From: UMGS1370 sp046957575
GTDB lineage: Bacteria; Bacillota; Clostridia; Lachnospirales; Lachnospiraceae
Assembly: GCA_046957575.1 (NCBI GenBank)
Contig: JBKUOG010000024.1
Coordinates: 1 to 50,457, forward strand
Reading direction: 5' to 3'
Length of the DNA: 50,457 nt
Shown here: in pieces, positions 1 to 8,602 of the stretch
How positions within the stretch are numbered: position 1 is the first letter of the stretch
How the letters are laid out: each line of letters opens with the position of its first letter
Translations under genes and position numbers: made by a program
Notes under the pieces: generated by a model
What the model saw: the letters and a program-made list of their open reading frames with translations, nothing else
Databases searched by the model: none
Told to the model about the DNA's origin: nothing

Positions 1-1503
1 GACAGCTGCATCAGCGACCAATACTGGTATTATGAAGGGGAGTCAGTTTACAGCAGAACCTTTATCTATGACCGGAACCTGGAAGACAAACGAGTATTTT
101 TGCGGATCGGAGCCGCCAATTATGAATGCCGGATTTGGCTGAACGGAAAGCTGGCAGGCCGGCACAGAGGCGGATTTACCCCTTTCTGCGCAGAAATTAC
201 AGACATCCTGCAAAAAGAAAATCATCTGATTATTACTGTAAATAACCGGAGAGAGAATGACCAGATTCCCTCTGCAACGTATGACTGGTTTAATTACGGA
301 GGAATTTACCGATCTGTGGAACTTCTCACTGTTCCAAGAGAATTTATTCAAAATTTTGCAGCGGAACTGGTTCCGGATGACACCTATGAGCATATCCGCT
401 TTACTGCATGGCTGGGAGAAAAGAAGGCAGGAAAGACCTGCAGGTTTACAGTAAAGGAACTGGGGATTGAAGCTTGCGCTCAAACAGACGAGACAGGAAA
501 AGCCCAGGTGACTGTAACATCCCATCCCATTCTCTGGGACTGCGAACACCCTTACCTGTATCAGGTAGAGGCATCCTGCGGGGAAGATACGGTGGCAGAT
601 GAGATTGGATTTCGGCAGATACAGGTTAAAGGGACAGATATTCTTTTAAACGGAAAAAAGATTTATTTAAAAGGCGTATGCTGCCATGAGGAAAGCAAAC
701 ATAAGGGACGCATCTGCACAGATGAGGAAAGAATAGAAATCATCAACACTGCAAAAGAATTGGGATGTAATGCTCTGCGCCTTACTCATTACCCTCACAG
801 TCACAGGATGGCAGCGCTGGCAGACAAAATGGGAATCCTGCTGTGGGAAGAGATTCCTGTATACTGGGCTTTGGAGTTCTCCAATCCGGATACATATGAT
901 AACGCACAAAATCAGCTTCGGGAATTAATTACCAGAGATCGAAACCGGGCCAGCGTGATTATCTGGAGTGTGGGAAATGAAAATCCGGATACAGAAAAAC
1001 GGCTGGCTTTTATGAGAAAACTGACAGAAGTATGCAGAGAAATGGACGAAACCCGTCTGGTCAGCGCCGCCTGTCTGGTAGATGTTGATGCTATGCAGGT
1101 GCGGGACCGGTTAAGTGAATATGTGGATATTGTGGCTTTTAATGAATACTATGGATGGTATTATCGGGATTATGAAGGACTTTTGGCTATATTGGCCAAT
1201 ACCGATCTTGGAAAACCACTGGTGATAACCGAGACCGGCGCAGGGGCAAAAGCCGGACACTTTGGCGGAGAAGAAGAACTTTTTACAGAAGAACACCAGG
1301 AAAAAGTCTATAAAAAGCAAATCGCGTTCACAGACGGAAAGATTCAGGGATTATTCCCATGGGTATTATATGATTTTATCTCTCCAATCCGCATGCATCC
1401 GCTCCAGGAAGGGAAAAACAGCAAGGGACTGATTGCCATGGACAAAACTTATAAAAAGAAGGCCTTTTACGTGCTGCAGGAATATTACCGGAATAAGGAA
1501 TAA
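1..1503 (+). CDS. Beta-glucuronidase-type glycoside hydrolase family 2 (5' end outside window)
   Basis: The reading frame is open from base 1, so the start lies upstream and about 500 C-terminal residues are visible. The order is a GH2 sugar-binding jelly-roll (NGKLAGRHRGGFTPF), an Ig-like domain, then the TIM barrel. The acid/base Glu is in WSVGNEN (codon 979-981) and the nucleophile Glu in VITETGAGA (codon 1231-1233). An Asn-Ser-Lys (NSKG, from base 1417) near the C-terminus matches the NxK motif known to bind the glucuronate carboxylate, which favours beta-glucuronidase over beta-galactosidase. It is probably cytoplasmic, but the N-terminus is not visible. A MITE is inserted one base after the stop codon. 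A related GH2 specificity, such as galacturonidase, is not excluded. Confidence 0.88.
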   Translation, partial: DSCISDQYWYYEGESVYSRTFIYDRNLEDKRVFLRIGAANYECRIWLNGKLAGRHRGGFTPFCAEITDILQKENHLIITVNNRRENDQIPSATYDWFNYGGIYRSVELLTVPREFIQNFAAELVPDDTYEHIRFTAWLGEKKAGKTCRFTVKELGIEACAQTDETGKAQVTVTSHPILWDCEHPYLYQVEASCGEDTVADEIGFRQIQVKGTDILLNGKKIYLKGVCCHEESKHKGRICTDEERIEIINTAKELGCNALRLTHYPHSHRMAALADKMGILLWEEIPVYWALEFSNPDTYDNAQNQLRELITRDRNRASVIIWSVGNENPDTEKRLAFMRKLTEVCREMDETRLVSAACLVDVDAMQVRDRLSEYVDIVAFNEYYGWYYRDYEGLLAILANTDLGKPLVITETGAGAKAGHFGGEEELFTEEHQEKVYKKQIAFTDGKIQGLFPWVLYDFISPIRMHPLQEGKNSKGLIAMDKTYKKKAFYVLQEYYRNKE

Positions 1504-1504
1504 A

Positions 1505-1655
1505 GTAACCGTTCAGCCATGCATCTTCTTGCCCGCCTGTGGCGGACAAGAAGCGTCTGGCGTCTGCCCTATGAAGATTCAGACAGGAAAACTCTTATGA
1601 AAACAAGCTTTCAACGCTTTTTCCTGTCTGAATCTTCGCATGGCTGAACTGTTAC
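1505..1655 (+). mobile_element. MITE copy 1 (IS66-like ends, 151 bp)
   Basis: The ends are GTAACCGTTCAGCCATGC and the inverted GCATGGCTGAACTGTTAC. Inside are hairpin A (CTTCTTG...CAAGAAG) and hairpin B (arms GAAGATTCAGACAGG / CCTGTCTGAATCTTC). It is flanked by a direct repeat GAATAAA (1498-1504 and 1656-1662); 7 bp match, against 8 bp for the other copies. The left duplication contains the stop codon of the upstream GH2 gene. There is no coding capacity. It has the same orientation as copy 4 and is nearly identical to it. Confidence 0.9.
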
Positions 1656-1694
1656 GAATAAATTTACGAATTACATATCTCTCCGAAAAACCGC

Positions 1695-1723
1695 TTGCCA
1701 TATTTTTCACATTGGAGTAAAAT
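1695..1723 (+). promoter_or_regulatory. Probable gpmI promoter
   Basis: TTGCCA (1695-1700), 17-base spacer, TAAAAT (1718-1723), about 40 bases upstream of the gpmI start. A short inverted repeat TTGGAG...CTCCAA (1713-1733) overlaps the -10 box. Confidence 0.5.
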
Positions 1724-1765
1724 AATCTCCAAAGAGCCTTATATTCTGAAAGGAGATTATTGAGA

Positions 1766-3307
1766 ATGAGCAAGAAACCAACCGTATTAATGATTCTTGA
1801 CGGCTATGGCTTAAATGATAACTGCAGCCACAACGCAGTCTGCGAGGCAAAAACTCCAGTGATGGATCAGCTGATGAAGCAGTACCCATTTGTAAAAGGT
1901 AATGCCAGCGGCATGGCAGTAGGACTTCCGGACGGCCAGATGGGCAACTCCGAGGTAGGTCATTTAAATATGGGCGCAGGCCGTATTGTATATCAGGAAC
2001 TGACCCGTATCACCAAGTCCATCCAGGACGGCGATTTCTTTGAGATTCCGGCATTTAAAGAGGCAGCAGCAAACTGCAAAAAGCATGATTCTGCTCTGCA
2101 TCTGTTCGGCCTGGTATCCGATGGCGGCGTACACAGCCATATTACCCATATTTACGGCCTGTTAGAGCTGGCTAAAAGAGAAGGCCTTGAGAAGGTTTAC
2201 GTTCACTGCTTCTTAGATGGACGTGATACCCCTCCGGCATCCGGCAAGGACTTTGTTGCCCAGCTAGAGGAAAAAATGAAAGAAATCGGTGTAGGCAAAG
2301 TGGCATCTGTAGCAGGACGTTACTATGCAATGGATCGTGATAAGAACTGGGATCGGGTGCAGAAAGCATATGATGCACTGACTAAGGGAGAAGGCGTTCC
2401 GGCTGAATCCGCAACTGCAGGCATCCAGGCTTCTTACGACCAGGAAAAATATGACGAGTTCGTAATGCCTACTGTTGTAATGGAAAACGGCGCTCCAGTG
2501 GCAACGATCAAGGATCATGATTCCGTTATTTTCTACAACTTCCGTCCGGACAGAGCAAGAGAGATTACCCGTGCATTCTGCGATGACGACTTTACCGGAT
2601 TTGAGAGAGAAAAGAAGCTGGATTTAGTATATGTCTGCTTTACAGATTATGATGAAACCATTGCAAATAAGCTGGTTGCATTCCATAAAGAGAGCATTAC
2701 CAACACCTTTGGTGAGTTCCTGGCAGCCAACAACATGACCCAGGCCAGAATCGCTGAGACAGAAAAGTACGCACACGTAACTTTCTTCTTTAACGGCGGT
2801 ATCGAAGAGCCGAACCCAGGCGAAGATCGCATCCTGGTAAATTCCCCTAAGGAAGTTGCTACCTACGACTTAAAGCCGGAGATGAGTGCTCCTGAGGTAT
2901 GCAATAAGTTAGTAGAAGCAATCAAGTCCGGCAGCTATGATGTGATTATCATCAACTTTGCAAATCCGGATATGGTTGGCCACACTGGTGTGGAAAATGC
3001 TGCAATCCAGGCCATTGAGACAGTAGATGCCTGCGTAGGACGTGCAGTAGAGGCAGTAAAGGAAATGGACGGCGTTCTGTTCATCTGTGCAGACCACGGA
3101 AATGCAGAGCAGTTAGTAGATTACAATACCGGCGAGCCATGGACTGCCCATACTACCAATCCGGTTCCATTTATTCTGGTAAATGCAGATCCTGCATATA
3201 AGTTAAGAGAGGGCGGCTGCCTTGCAGACATTGCTCCGACCTTAATTGAGCTGATGGGCTTAGAGCAGCCAAAAGAAATGACTGGAAAGTCTTTGCTGGT
3301 TAAATAA
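1766..3307 (+). CDS. gpmI: 2,3-bisphosphoglycerate-independent phosphoglycerate mutase
   Basis: Interconverts 3- and 2-phosphoglycerate in glycolysis, in the cytoplasm, as a Mn-dependent alkaline-phosphatase-superfamily enzyme. The 513-residue length is typical. Visible active-site elements are LDGYG with metal-binding Asp12, phosphorylated Ser62 in GNSEVGH, and the second metal cluster in NPDMVGHTG, CADHGNAE and WTAHTTNP. I chose the ATG at 1766, ten bases after AGGAG (1751-1755); an in-frame TTG at 1760 is too close to that site. It is transcribed alone, with a MITE and its own promoter upstream and a strong hairpin terminator just after the stop. Confidence 0.97.
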   Translation: MSKKPTVLMILDGYGLNDNCSHNAVCEAKTPVMDQLMKQYPFVKGNASGMAVGLPDGQMGNSEVGHLNMGAGRIVYQELTRITKSIQDGDFFEIPAFKEAAANCKKHDSALHLFGLVSDGGVHSHITHIYGLLELAKREGLEKVYVHCFLDGRDTPPASGKDFVAQLEEKMKEIGVGKVASVAGRYYAMDRDKNWDRVQKAYDALTKGEGVPAESATAGIQASYDQEKYDEFVMPTVVMENGAPVATIKDHDSVIFYNFRPDRAREITRAFCDDDFTGFEREKKLDLVYVCFTDYDETIANKLVAFHKESITNTFGEFLAANNMTQARIAETEKYAHVTFFFNGGIEEPNPGEDRILVNSPKEVATYDLKPEMSAPEVCNKLVEAIKSGSYDVIIINFANPDMVGHTGVENAAIQAIETVDACVGRAVEAVKEMDGVLFICADHGNAEQLVDYNTGEPWTAHTTNPVPFILVNADPAYKLREGGCLADIAPTLIELMGLEQPKEMTGKSLLVK

Positions 3308-3316
3308 ACGGTATCA

Positions 3317-3658
3317 TCATTGAGCCACAATGGTGACAATCATCCTGTTTGGAAGACAGGCAATGGTGTCACCGTTGTGGCTTTTTTTGCCCTGATTTAC
3401 ACAAACTTTATCGGGGCAGGAGGCAAAGGTGCACCAGATTTCTCCATCCCGAATTACAAGCAGATTCGAACCTCCATTTTTACCGGTTATGGTAATTTCG
3501 ATATCTTTTGTCAGGTCTAAAGTCTGAACAACGTCTCCATCCACTGTTACCTGGGCGTAAGCACCAGGAGCGGAAAATAAAAGGTTCTGTCCTGCAAACC
3601 ATAATCCTGCAATGAATATAAGGACAGCCGTTAAAATAAGTTCTCGTTTATATTTCAT
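3317..3658 (-). CDS. NusG domain II-containing protein (DUF1312)
   Basis: A 113-residue protein. An N-terminal hydrophobic segment (about residues 7-25) suggests membrane anchoring or export, and is followed by a small beta-rich NusG-II-like domain. The motif CTFASCPDKVC resembles the cysteine pair seen in this family. The family is often found beside Gx/heptaprenyl-synthase-I-like transporters and FMN-binding redox proteins; here the Gx gene starts 165 bases away, divergently. Its biochemical role is unknown. The 3' end encodes the gpmI terminator on the other strand, so the two are constrained together. Confidence 0.8.
   Translation of the reverse strand: MKYKRELILTAVLIFIAGLWFAGQNLLFSAPGAYAQVTVDGDVVQTLDLTKDIEITITGKNGGSNLLVIRDGEIWCTFASCPDKVCVNQGKKSHNGDTIACLPNRMIVTIVAQ
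3323..3388 (+). terminator. gpmI terminator embedded in convergent gene
   Basis: AGCCACAATGGTGACA (3323-3338) pairs with TGTCACCGTTGTGGCT (3367-3382) as a 16-bp stem with one G-U pair, followed by seven T. It ends gpmI transcription but lies wholly inside the last codons of the opposite-strand NusG-II gene. Confidence 0.8.
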
Positions 3659-3730
3659 AAAAATCCTTTCTTAGAAAAATTGATTTTCCTATTTTACCAC
3701 AAAGCAGGATAAAGGTGCAAGGATCCGGCG

Positions 3731-3759
3731 TTGAAAAACGGCAGAGACTGTGCTAAACT
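3731..3759 (+). promoter_or_regulatory. Possible promoter for Gx transporter gene
   Basis: TTGAAA (3731-3736), 17-base spacer, TAAACT (3754-3759), 64 bases before the start codon. The -10 box is imperfect. Confidence 0.4.
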
Positions 3760-3822
3760 GTTACCATCTGGTTCGCTGCTTGATAAAAAAGCCTGCAAAT
3801 AAAAAGAAAAGGGGTTAATGAT

Positions 3823-4359
3823 ATGCCGGATTCCAAAAAAACAGCGCTGTATGGGATTTTGATTTCCCTGGCGTTTATTTTCAGCTATATAGAATCCTTG
3901 TTTCCTGTAAATCTGATGGTTCCAGGGGTAAAGCTGGGACTGGCCAATCTGGTATCAGTGGTAGGACTTTACACCATAGGAGCGCCTGGAACAATCTGCA
4001 TCAGCCTGATTCGGATTGTGCTTTCCAGCATATTGTTTGGAGCAGGTTTTTCATCTGTGATTTACGGGCTTTCAGGTGGAATCTTAAGCCTTGCAGTTAT
4101 GATTTTATGCAAAAAATACCATCTGTTTCATCATGTGGGAGTCAGCATTTTAGGCGGCGCAGCCCATAATTTGGGTCAGCTTCTTGCAGCGGCAATGGTG
4201 TTAAATTCCTCTGTTTTTGTGTATTTTCCGGCGCTTCTTATAGCCGGAACTGCGGCAGGAGCGTGTATCGGGATTCTGGGGGGAATTATTACAGGCCGAA
4301 TTGAAAAATATGTAGCAACAGTTCAGTCATGCGAAGATTTAGACAGGAACAGACGTTGA
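3823..4359 (+). CDS. Gx transporter family protein (heptaprenyl diphosphate synthase component I-like; ECF S-component-like)
   Basis: A 178-residue, very hydrophobic protein with about five membrane segments and the family pattern MVPGVKLGLANLVSV near residue 30-45. Members are annotated as heptaprenyl diphosphate synthase component I or Gx transporters and are thought to be substrate-binding membrane subunits of energy-coupling-factor importers; the substrate is unknown. The ribosome site is AAAAGGGG before the ATG at 3823. The last residues (about QSCEDLDRNRR and the stop) are encoded by an inserted MITE, so the natural C-terminus has been replaced. With the loss falling after the final helix, the protein may still work. 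Confidence 0.85.
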   Translation: MPDSKKTALYGILISLAFIFSYIESLFPVNLMVPGVKLGLANLVSVVGLYTIGAPGTICISLIRIVLSSILFGAGFSSVIYGLSGGILSLAVMILCKKYHLFHHVGVSILGGAAHNLGQLLAAAMVLNSSVFVYFPALLIAGTAAGACIGILGGIITGRIEKYVATVQSCEDLDRNRR

Positions 4360-4464
4360 AAATTTGTTTTCATAAGAATTTTGCTGTCTAAATCTTCATA
4401 GGGCAGACGCCGGGCGCTTCTTGTCCGCGTAAGCTGGCAAGAAGCTGCATGGCTGAACTGTTAC
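4315..4464 (-). mobile_element. MITE copy 2 (IS66-like ends, 150 bp), overlapping a gene end
   Basis: Terminal repeats GCAACAGTTCAGTCATGC and GCATGGCTGAACTGTTAC are flanked by an exact 8-bp target duplication AATATGTA (4307-4314 and 4465-4472). The order of hairpins is B then A, so it is inverted relative to copies 1 and 4. It is the most diverged copy: hairpin B has T-A where the others have C-G, keeping the pairing. It supplies the final codons and stop of the Gx transporter gene. Confidence 0.9.
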
Positions 4465-4494
4465 AATATGTAAGGAGAGCGATGTGAAAATACA

Positions 4495-4523
4495 TTGTTT
4501 TCTATCTGGAAAACAGGTATAAT
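4495..4523 (+). promoter_or_regulatory. Probable galT promoter
   Basis: TTGTTT (4495-4500), 17-base spacer, TATAAT (4518-4523), about 55 bases before the galT start and just downstream of MITE copy 2. Confidence 0.6.
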
Positions 4524-4578
4524 GAAAGAAGTCTGGGGTGAAAGAGGCCCTGCAATTTAAAAACCAGGAGGAAGTACC

Positions 4579-6084
4579 ATGGTATATGAAGCAATTAAGG
4601 GATTGGTAGAGTATGGATTAAAGGCCGGTCTGATTACAGAAACAGACCGCATTTATGCGACCAATCAGATTCTGGATGTAATGAAGATGGACGAGTACGA
4701 GGAACCGCAGGGCGAAGTAGAGTCCGATAATCTGGAATTGATTTTAAAAGAATTACTGGACGCTGCCCACGAAAACGGAGCGCTTCCAGAAGACAGCATT
4801 ACCTATCGGGATTTGTTCGATACCCGTCTGATGAACTGTTTAATGCCCCGTCCGAGCCAGGTAGTAGACGAGTTCTGGAAGCATTACAGCAATTCTCCGG
4901 AAGAGGCGACCGATTACTATTATAAATTAAGCCAGGATTCCGATTATATCCGCCGTTACCGGGTGTGCAAGGATATGAAGTGGAAGACAGCAACTCCTTA
5001 TGGGGATCTGGACATTACGGTTAACTTATCAAAGCCGGAGAAAGATCCAAAAGCCATTGCAGCAGCAAAGCTGGCCAAGCAGAGCGGCTATCCAAAGTGC
5101 CTGCTGTGCCGGGAAAACGAAGGATATGCAGGACGCACCAACCATCCAGCCAGAAACAACCACAGAATCATTCCCATTACCATCAATGATTCCCAGTGGG
5201 GATTCCAGTATTCTCCTTATGTATATTACAACGAACACTGTATCGTATTTAATGGTCAGCACATCCCGATGAAGATCGAGAAAGCGACGTTTATCAAGCT
5301 GTTTGACTTTGTAAAAATGTTCCCTCATTACTTCCTGGGTTCCAATGCAGATCTGCCGATTGTAGGAGGTTCTATTTTAAGCCACGACCATTTCCAGGGC
5401 GGACACTATACCTTTGCCATGGCAAAAGCGCCGATTGAAAAAACCTTTACCATGAAGGGATTTGAAGATGTAGAAGCGGGAATTGTCCACTGGCCGATGT
5501 CCGTTTTGAGACTTCGCTGCGCAGATTCTGACCGCCTCATTGAACTGGGAGATCTGGTACTGCAGGCATGGAGAGACTACACCGATGAAGATGCGTTTAT
5601 TTATGCAGAAACCGACGGAGAACCTCACAATACCATTACGCCGATTGCAAGAAAGAATGGAGACCTCTACGAGCTGGATCTGGTTTTAAGAAACAACATT
5701 ACGACCGAAGAATTTCCTCTTGGCCTATACCATCCTCATCAGGAACTCCATCACATTAAAAAGGAAAATATCGGTTTGATTGAGGTTATGGGACTTGCCG
5801 TTCTGCCTTCCAGATTAAAGACGGAGCTGGCAGACCTGGCAGATTATATTGTAGAAGGAAAGAACATCCGGGACAATGAAGTTCTGGCAAAACACGCAGA
5901 CTGGGTAGAAGAGTTCCTTCCGAAATACAATCAGGTTACCAGAGGAACCATTGACCAGATTTTACAGGAAGAAGTAGGCCTGGTATTTTCCAGAGTATTG
6001 GAAGATGCCGGCGTTTATAAGTGTACAGAAAAAGGACGTCAGGATTTTGGAAAGTTCTTACACTGTGTAGGATTTGAAGGCTAA
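4579..6084 (+). CDS. galT: UDP-glucose--hexose-1-phosphate uridylyltransferase, class II
   Basis: Leloir pathway enzyme transferring UMP between UDP-glucose and galactose 1-phosphate in the cytoplasm. At 501 residues it is the long Firmicutes class II form, not the ~350-residue E. coli form. Recognised stretches include CLLCRENEGYAGRTNHPAR near residue 175-195, HDHFQGGHY (His cluster around residue 270), and YHPHQELHHIKKENIGLIE near 390. The ribosome site GGAGGAAGT precedes the ATG. No galK or galE is visible next to it, and it appears to be transcribed alone from its own promoter. Confidence 0.95.
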   Translation: MVYEAIKGLVEYGLKAGLITETDRIYATNQILDVMKMDEYEEPQGEVESDNLELILKELLDAAHENGALPEDSITYRDLFDTRLMNCLMPRPSQVVDEFWKHYSNSPEEATDYYYKLSQDSDYIRRYRVCKDMKWKTATPYGDLDITVNLSKPEKDPKAIAAAKLAKQSGYPKCLLCRENEGYAGRTNHPARNNHRIIPITINDSQWGFQYSPYVYYNEHCIVFNGQHIPMKIEKATFIKLFDFVKMFPHYFLGSNADLPIVGGSILSHDHFQGGHYTFAMAKAPIEKTFTMKGFEDVEAGIVHWPMSVLRLRCADSDRLIELGDLVLQAWRDYTDEDAFIYAETDGEPHNTITPIARKNGDLYELDLVLRNNITTEEFPLGLYHPHQELHHIKKENIGLIEVMGLAVLPSRLKTELADLADYIVEGKNIRDNEVLAKHADWVEEFLPKYNQVTRGTIDQILQEEVGLVFSRVLEDAGVYKCTEKGRQDFGKFLHCVGFEG

Positions 6085-6091
6085 AAGGTGT

Positions 6092-6144
6092 AAAAAAACG
6101 CATCTGTCTGTCTGGCAAAAGCTGGGCAGAAGGTGCGTTTTTTT
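6092..6144. terminator. Bidirectional terminator between galT and PTS IIC gene
   Basis: AAAAAAACGCA...TGCGTTTTTTT hairpin between convergent genes, with an A-run on the left and a T-run on the right, so it can act on both strands. Confidence 0.75.
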
Positions 6145-6158
6145 AATATTAGTGTTGT

Positions 6159-7181
6159 TTACAGATCTAATTTTAAGTCTCCGTCTTTGATCCATCCAAG
6201 CTTTCTGCACATTTCCCCAAATATCCAGGTGAGCACAGCTGGGAGAATAAAGCAGACCAGCAGGATTCCAAGCCACATAGTGCTGCCTCCGCCCATAGAA
6301 GTATATACGCCGATAGGGCCGACCAGTCCGCAGGTGCCCATGCCGGATGCGGTGTGGATATTGGTCATCTGGAACACAACAGTTGCAATAGGGCCGGTAA
6401 TCATGGAAGCCAGCGTGGGGGGAATCCAGATTTTCGGATTTTTTACAATGTTTCCCATCTGCAGCATGGATGTGCCAAGTCCCTGGGCTAACAGTCCGCC
6501 GATGCCGTTTTCACGAAAACTTAATACAGCAAAGCCCACCATCTGAGCGCAGCATCCAGCAGTAGCAGCGCCTCCGGCCAGTCCGTCCAGGGTCAGAGCA
6601 ATGCAGATGGCGGCGCTGGAAATCGGAAGAGTCAGGGCAATGCCAATCAGGGCGGAAACAATGATACCCATAAAGAAAGGCTGCATTTCAGTAGCAGTCT
6701 TTACCATCATGCCGAAAGCATCCATGAAAGCAGCCACGCCGGGGCCAACAAACTGAGCGATTAATACGCCGGAAATAATGGTAACGCCAGGGGTAACTAA
6801 AATATCAACCCTGGTTTCTTTTGATACGATTTTTCCAAGCTCCGTTGCAACAATGGTGGCAACCAGGGCGCCTACCGGACCGCCTAATGCGTTTCCGGCA
6901 ATGCCCACTGTAGCAGCGGAAAAGAGCACTAATTGGGGGGCCTTTAAAGCATAGGCGATGGCTACGCCAAGAGCCGCTCCGGTAGCGCTTTTTGCATAAT
7001 CTGCAATTACAATAAATGCCTGAATCTGGGTTTTGTCGCCGAGGGTGGCGAAGATTGTGCCTATCAAAAGAGATGCAAATAAGCCAAATGCCATGGCACC
7101 CAATGCATCAATGAGATAGGTCTGGACGGTGATGTTTACATTCTTACGCTTTAAGAATGCCTGAACTCCTGTCGGTTCCAT
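6159..7181 (-). CDS. PTS transporter subunit IIC-like permease (PTS_EIIC_2 family)
   Basis: A 340-residue integral membrane protein with roughly eight to ten hydrophobic segments rich in Gly/Ala, and conserved-looking stretches TPGVTIISGVLIAQFVGPG and TNIHTASGMGTCGLVGPIG. It matches the stand-alone IIC family (PF13303) whose members lack fused IIA and IIB domains. The substrate is unknown, and no IIA, IIB or regulator gene is adjacent, so whether it works with the phosphotransferase system is unclear. The start follows AAGGAGAG. It is a single gene convergent with galT. Confidence 0.8.
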   Translation of the reverse strand: MEPTGVQAFLKRKNVNITVQTYLIDALGAMAFGLFASLLIGTIFATLGDKTQIQAFIVIADYAKSATGAALGVAIAYALKAPQLVLFSAATVGIAGNALGGPVGALVATIVATELGKIVSKETRVDILVTPGVTIISGVLIAQFVGPGVAAFMDAFGMMVKTATEMQPFFMGIIVSALIGIALTLPISSAAICIALTLDGLAGGAATAGCCAQMVGFAVLSFRENGIGGLLAQGLGTSMLQMGNIVKNPKIWIPPTLASMITGPIATVVFQMTNIHTASGMGTCGLVGPIGVYTSMGGGSTMWLGILLVCFILPAVLTWIFGEMCRKLGWIKDGDLKLDL

Positions 7182-7318
7182 AGAAACTCTCCTTAATATG
7201 TATTATCGTGCACACATTTGGCTTATGCCAAAGCAGTTGGTTGCATTTTACCAGCAGTTTGGAAAAAAAGCAAGTGTTTTATGATTTTATGTTAAAAAAG
7301 TAACAATCTTAAATAAAA

Positions 7319-7347
7319 TAGACACCAGGAAAGCAGTATGTTACAAT
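7319..7347 (+). promoter_or_regulatory. Possible promoter for zinc-ribbon gene
   Basis: TAGACA (7319-7324), 17-base spacer, TACAAT (7342-7347), 35 bases before the ATG at 7383. Confidence 0.4.
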
Positions 7348-7382
7348 AACAGAAGGGATTCTTTATACAGGAGGAGGCGTCT

Positions 7383-8534
7383 ATGAAGCAAAAAATTTGT
7401 CCTATATGTGATGGGAAATTAAAAGGGAATTATTGTCCCTTCTGCCGTAAGATTGTGAGAAATCCGGTAGAATGGGATGTAGCATATTATTTAAATGAGC
7501 GCCATCCGCAATGGGAGACGGGGTGCGATTACCATTCTGAATCAGTTGAGCAAAAGGCCGGGTTTTATAATCCATATCAGCAGCAGGAGACAGCAGACGT
7601 TTATTTAAAGCAGGATAGTGGAACTGAAAGTTCGGATTCGCAGAAAAAGAAAGGGGCAGACAGTCCCAGGAAAGCAGCAAAAAGTTCTAAATCGAAAAAG
7701 AACACAAAAAGTTTTCAACAAAATACTGACAGTCCAAAGAAAAAAGGAAGAAGACCGATCTGGAAAGTCGTTTTGACTGTGGCAGGGATATGGATGGCAG
7801 CAGAGATTGTTTTGATTCTGGTATCCTATGCTGTTTCAGAGCTGGAATGGAACCCGGTACCAGAGCCGGAAACCAGACAGGAAGCGGAACGTGCAGAAGA
7901 AATTCAATGGGACATAGAATTTTCGGAAGAGACAACACAAACAGCGGAAGATGGGTGGAGTGTAGATGAGATCTCTGAATTGTCGGATGCCGAGGTGATT
8001 GAGATGGGAGAACCATGCAACACCCATTACCATTTCCCGGTAGCACAGGAAGCATTTTTAGAAAAGCTGACCGGATATCTGGACGAGAAGGAACTGTTGA
8101 TTAGCGACACCATACAGTCCAGCACAAATTTTATATATCCTGCCTATACGGAAGGGGAATATCTGACTTCTTATGATCAGTATTATACCTGCTATCTTCG
8201 GAAAGCTGAGACAGAAGAAATTAATTACAAGACAGGGATTTACATGAATTATGATACAGTATCCGGGGAACTCCATTGGGTAGAAATAGATATGGAAGAC
8301 AGAGAAGAGGCCTTTGGAGCAATTAGATGGGCAGCAGAGACTTTGGGAGAGATGGCTGGATTCCCCCATCCGGAGGAGACAGCACAGCAGATTTATGAAG
8401 AACTGCAGGCAGAGGAATTGGGAAAAGAATGGAGATTTTTTGAAGTAGAAGAATACAGTCTGTCGGTTTCGGAAGATCAGGGGAAAACCATGGTAATTCT
8501 GGAACTTTCTGAAGATTTTGACAGTGCAAATTAG
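7383..8534 (+). CDS. Zinc-ribbon, single-pass membrane protein of unknown function
   Basis: A 383-residue protein. The N-terminus has two CxxC knuckles (CPICDGKLKGNYCPFC, residues 6-21), the form of a small zinc ribbon. Residues about 60-120 are a low-complexity Lys/Ser-rich linker. A hydrophobic segment (about 125-150, VVLTVAGIWMAAEIVLILVS) is followed by an acidic C-terminal region with no family I recognise. The likely topology is zinc ribbon and basic linker in the cytoplasm with the acidic domain outside. A strong AGGAGG precedes the start. The sulfotransferase gene begins 68 bases downstream on the same strand; any functional link is inference. Confidence 0.7.
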   Translation: MKQKICPICDGKLKGNYCPFCRKIVRNPVEWDVAYYLNERHPQWETGCDYHSESVEQKAGFYNPYQQQETADVYLKQDSGTESSDSQKKKGADSPRKAAKSSKSKKNTKSFQQNTDSPKKKGRRPIWKVVLTVAGIWMAAEIVLILVSYAVSELEWNPVPEPETRQEAERAEEIQWDIEFSEETTQTAEDGWSVDEISELSDAEVIEMGEPCNTHYHFPVAQEAFLEKLTGYLDEKELLISDTIQSSTNFIYPAYTEGEYLTSYDQYYTCYLRKAETEEINYKTGIYMNYDTVSGELHWVEIDMEDREEAFGAIRWAAETLGEMAGFPHPEETAQQIYEELQAEELGKEWRFFEVEEYSLSVSEDQGKTMVILELSEDFDSAN

Positions 8535-8602
8535 TCCAGGCTAAGACAAGAAACTGGAAGTGGTGGTAAGCTGAAAAAAATGAAAAAAGAAGGAGAATTA
8601 CT

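Noticed and set aside
43..549. 168-residue minus-strand open frame at the left edge
   Set aside because: It is antisense to the GH2 gene, whose domains cover the whole stretch.
1505..1655. MITE copies considered as tRNA-like, riboswitch or simple terminators
   Set aside because: Matching terminal inverted repeats, both orientations, and target duplications at every copy indicate transposition instead.
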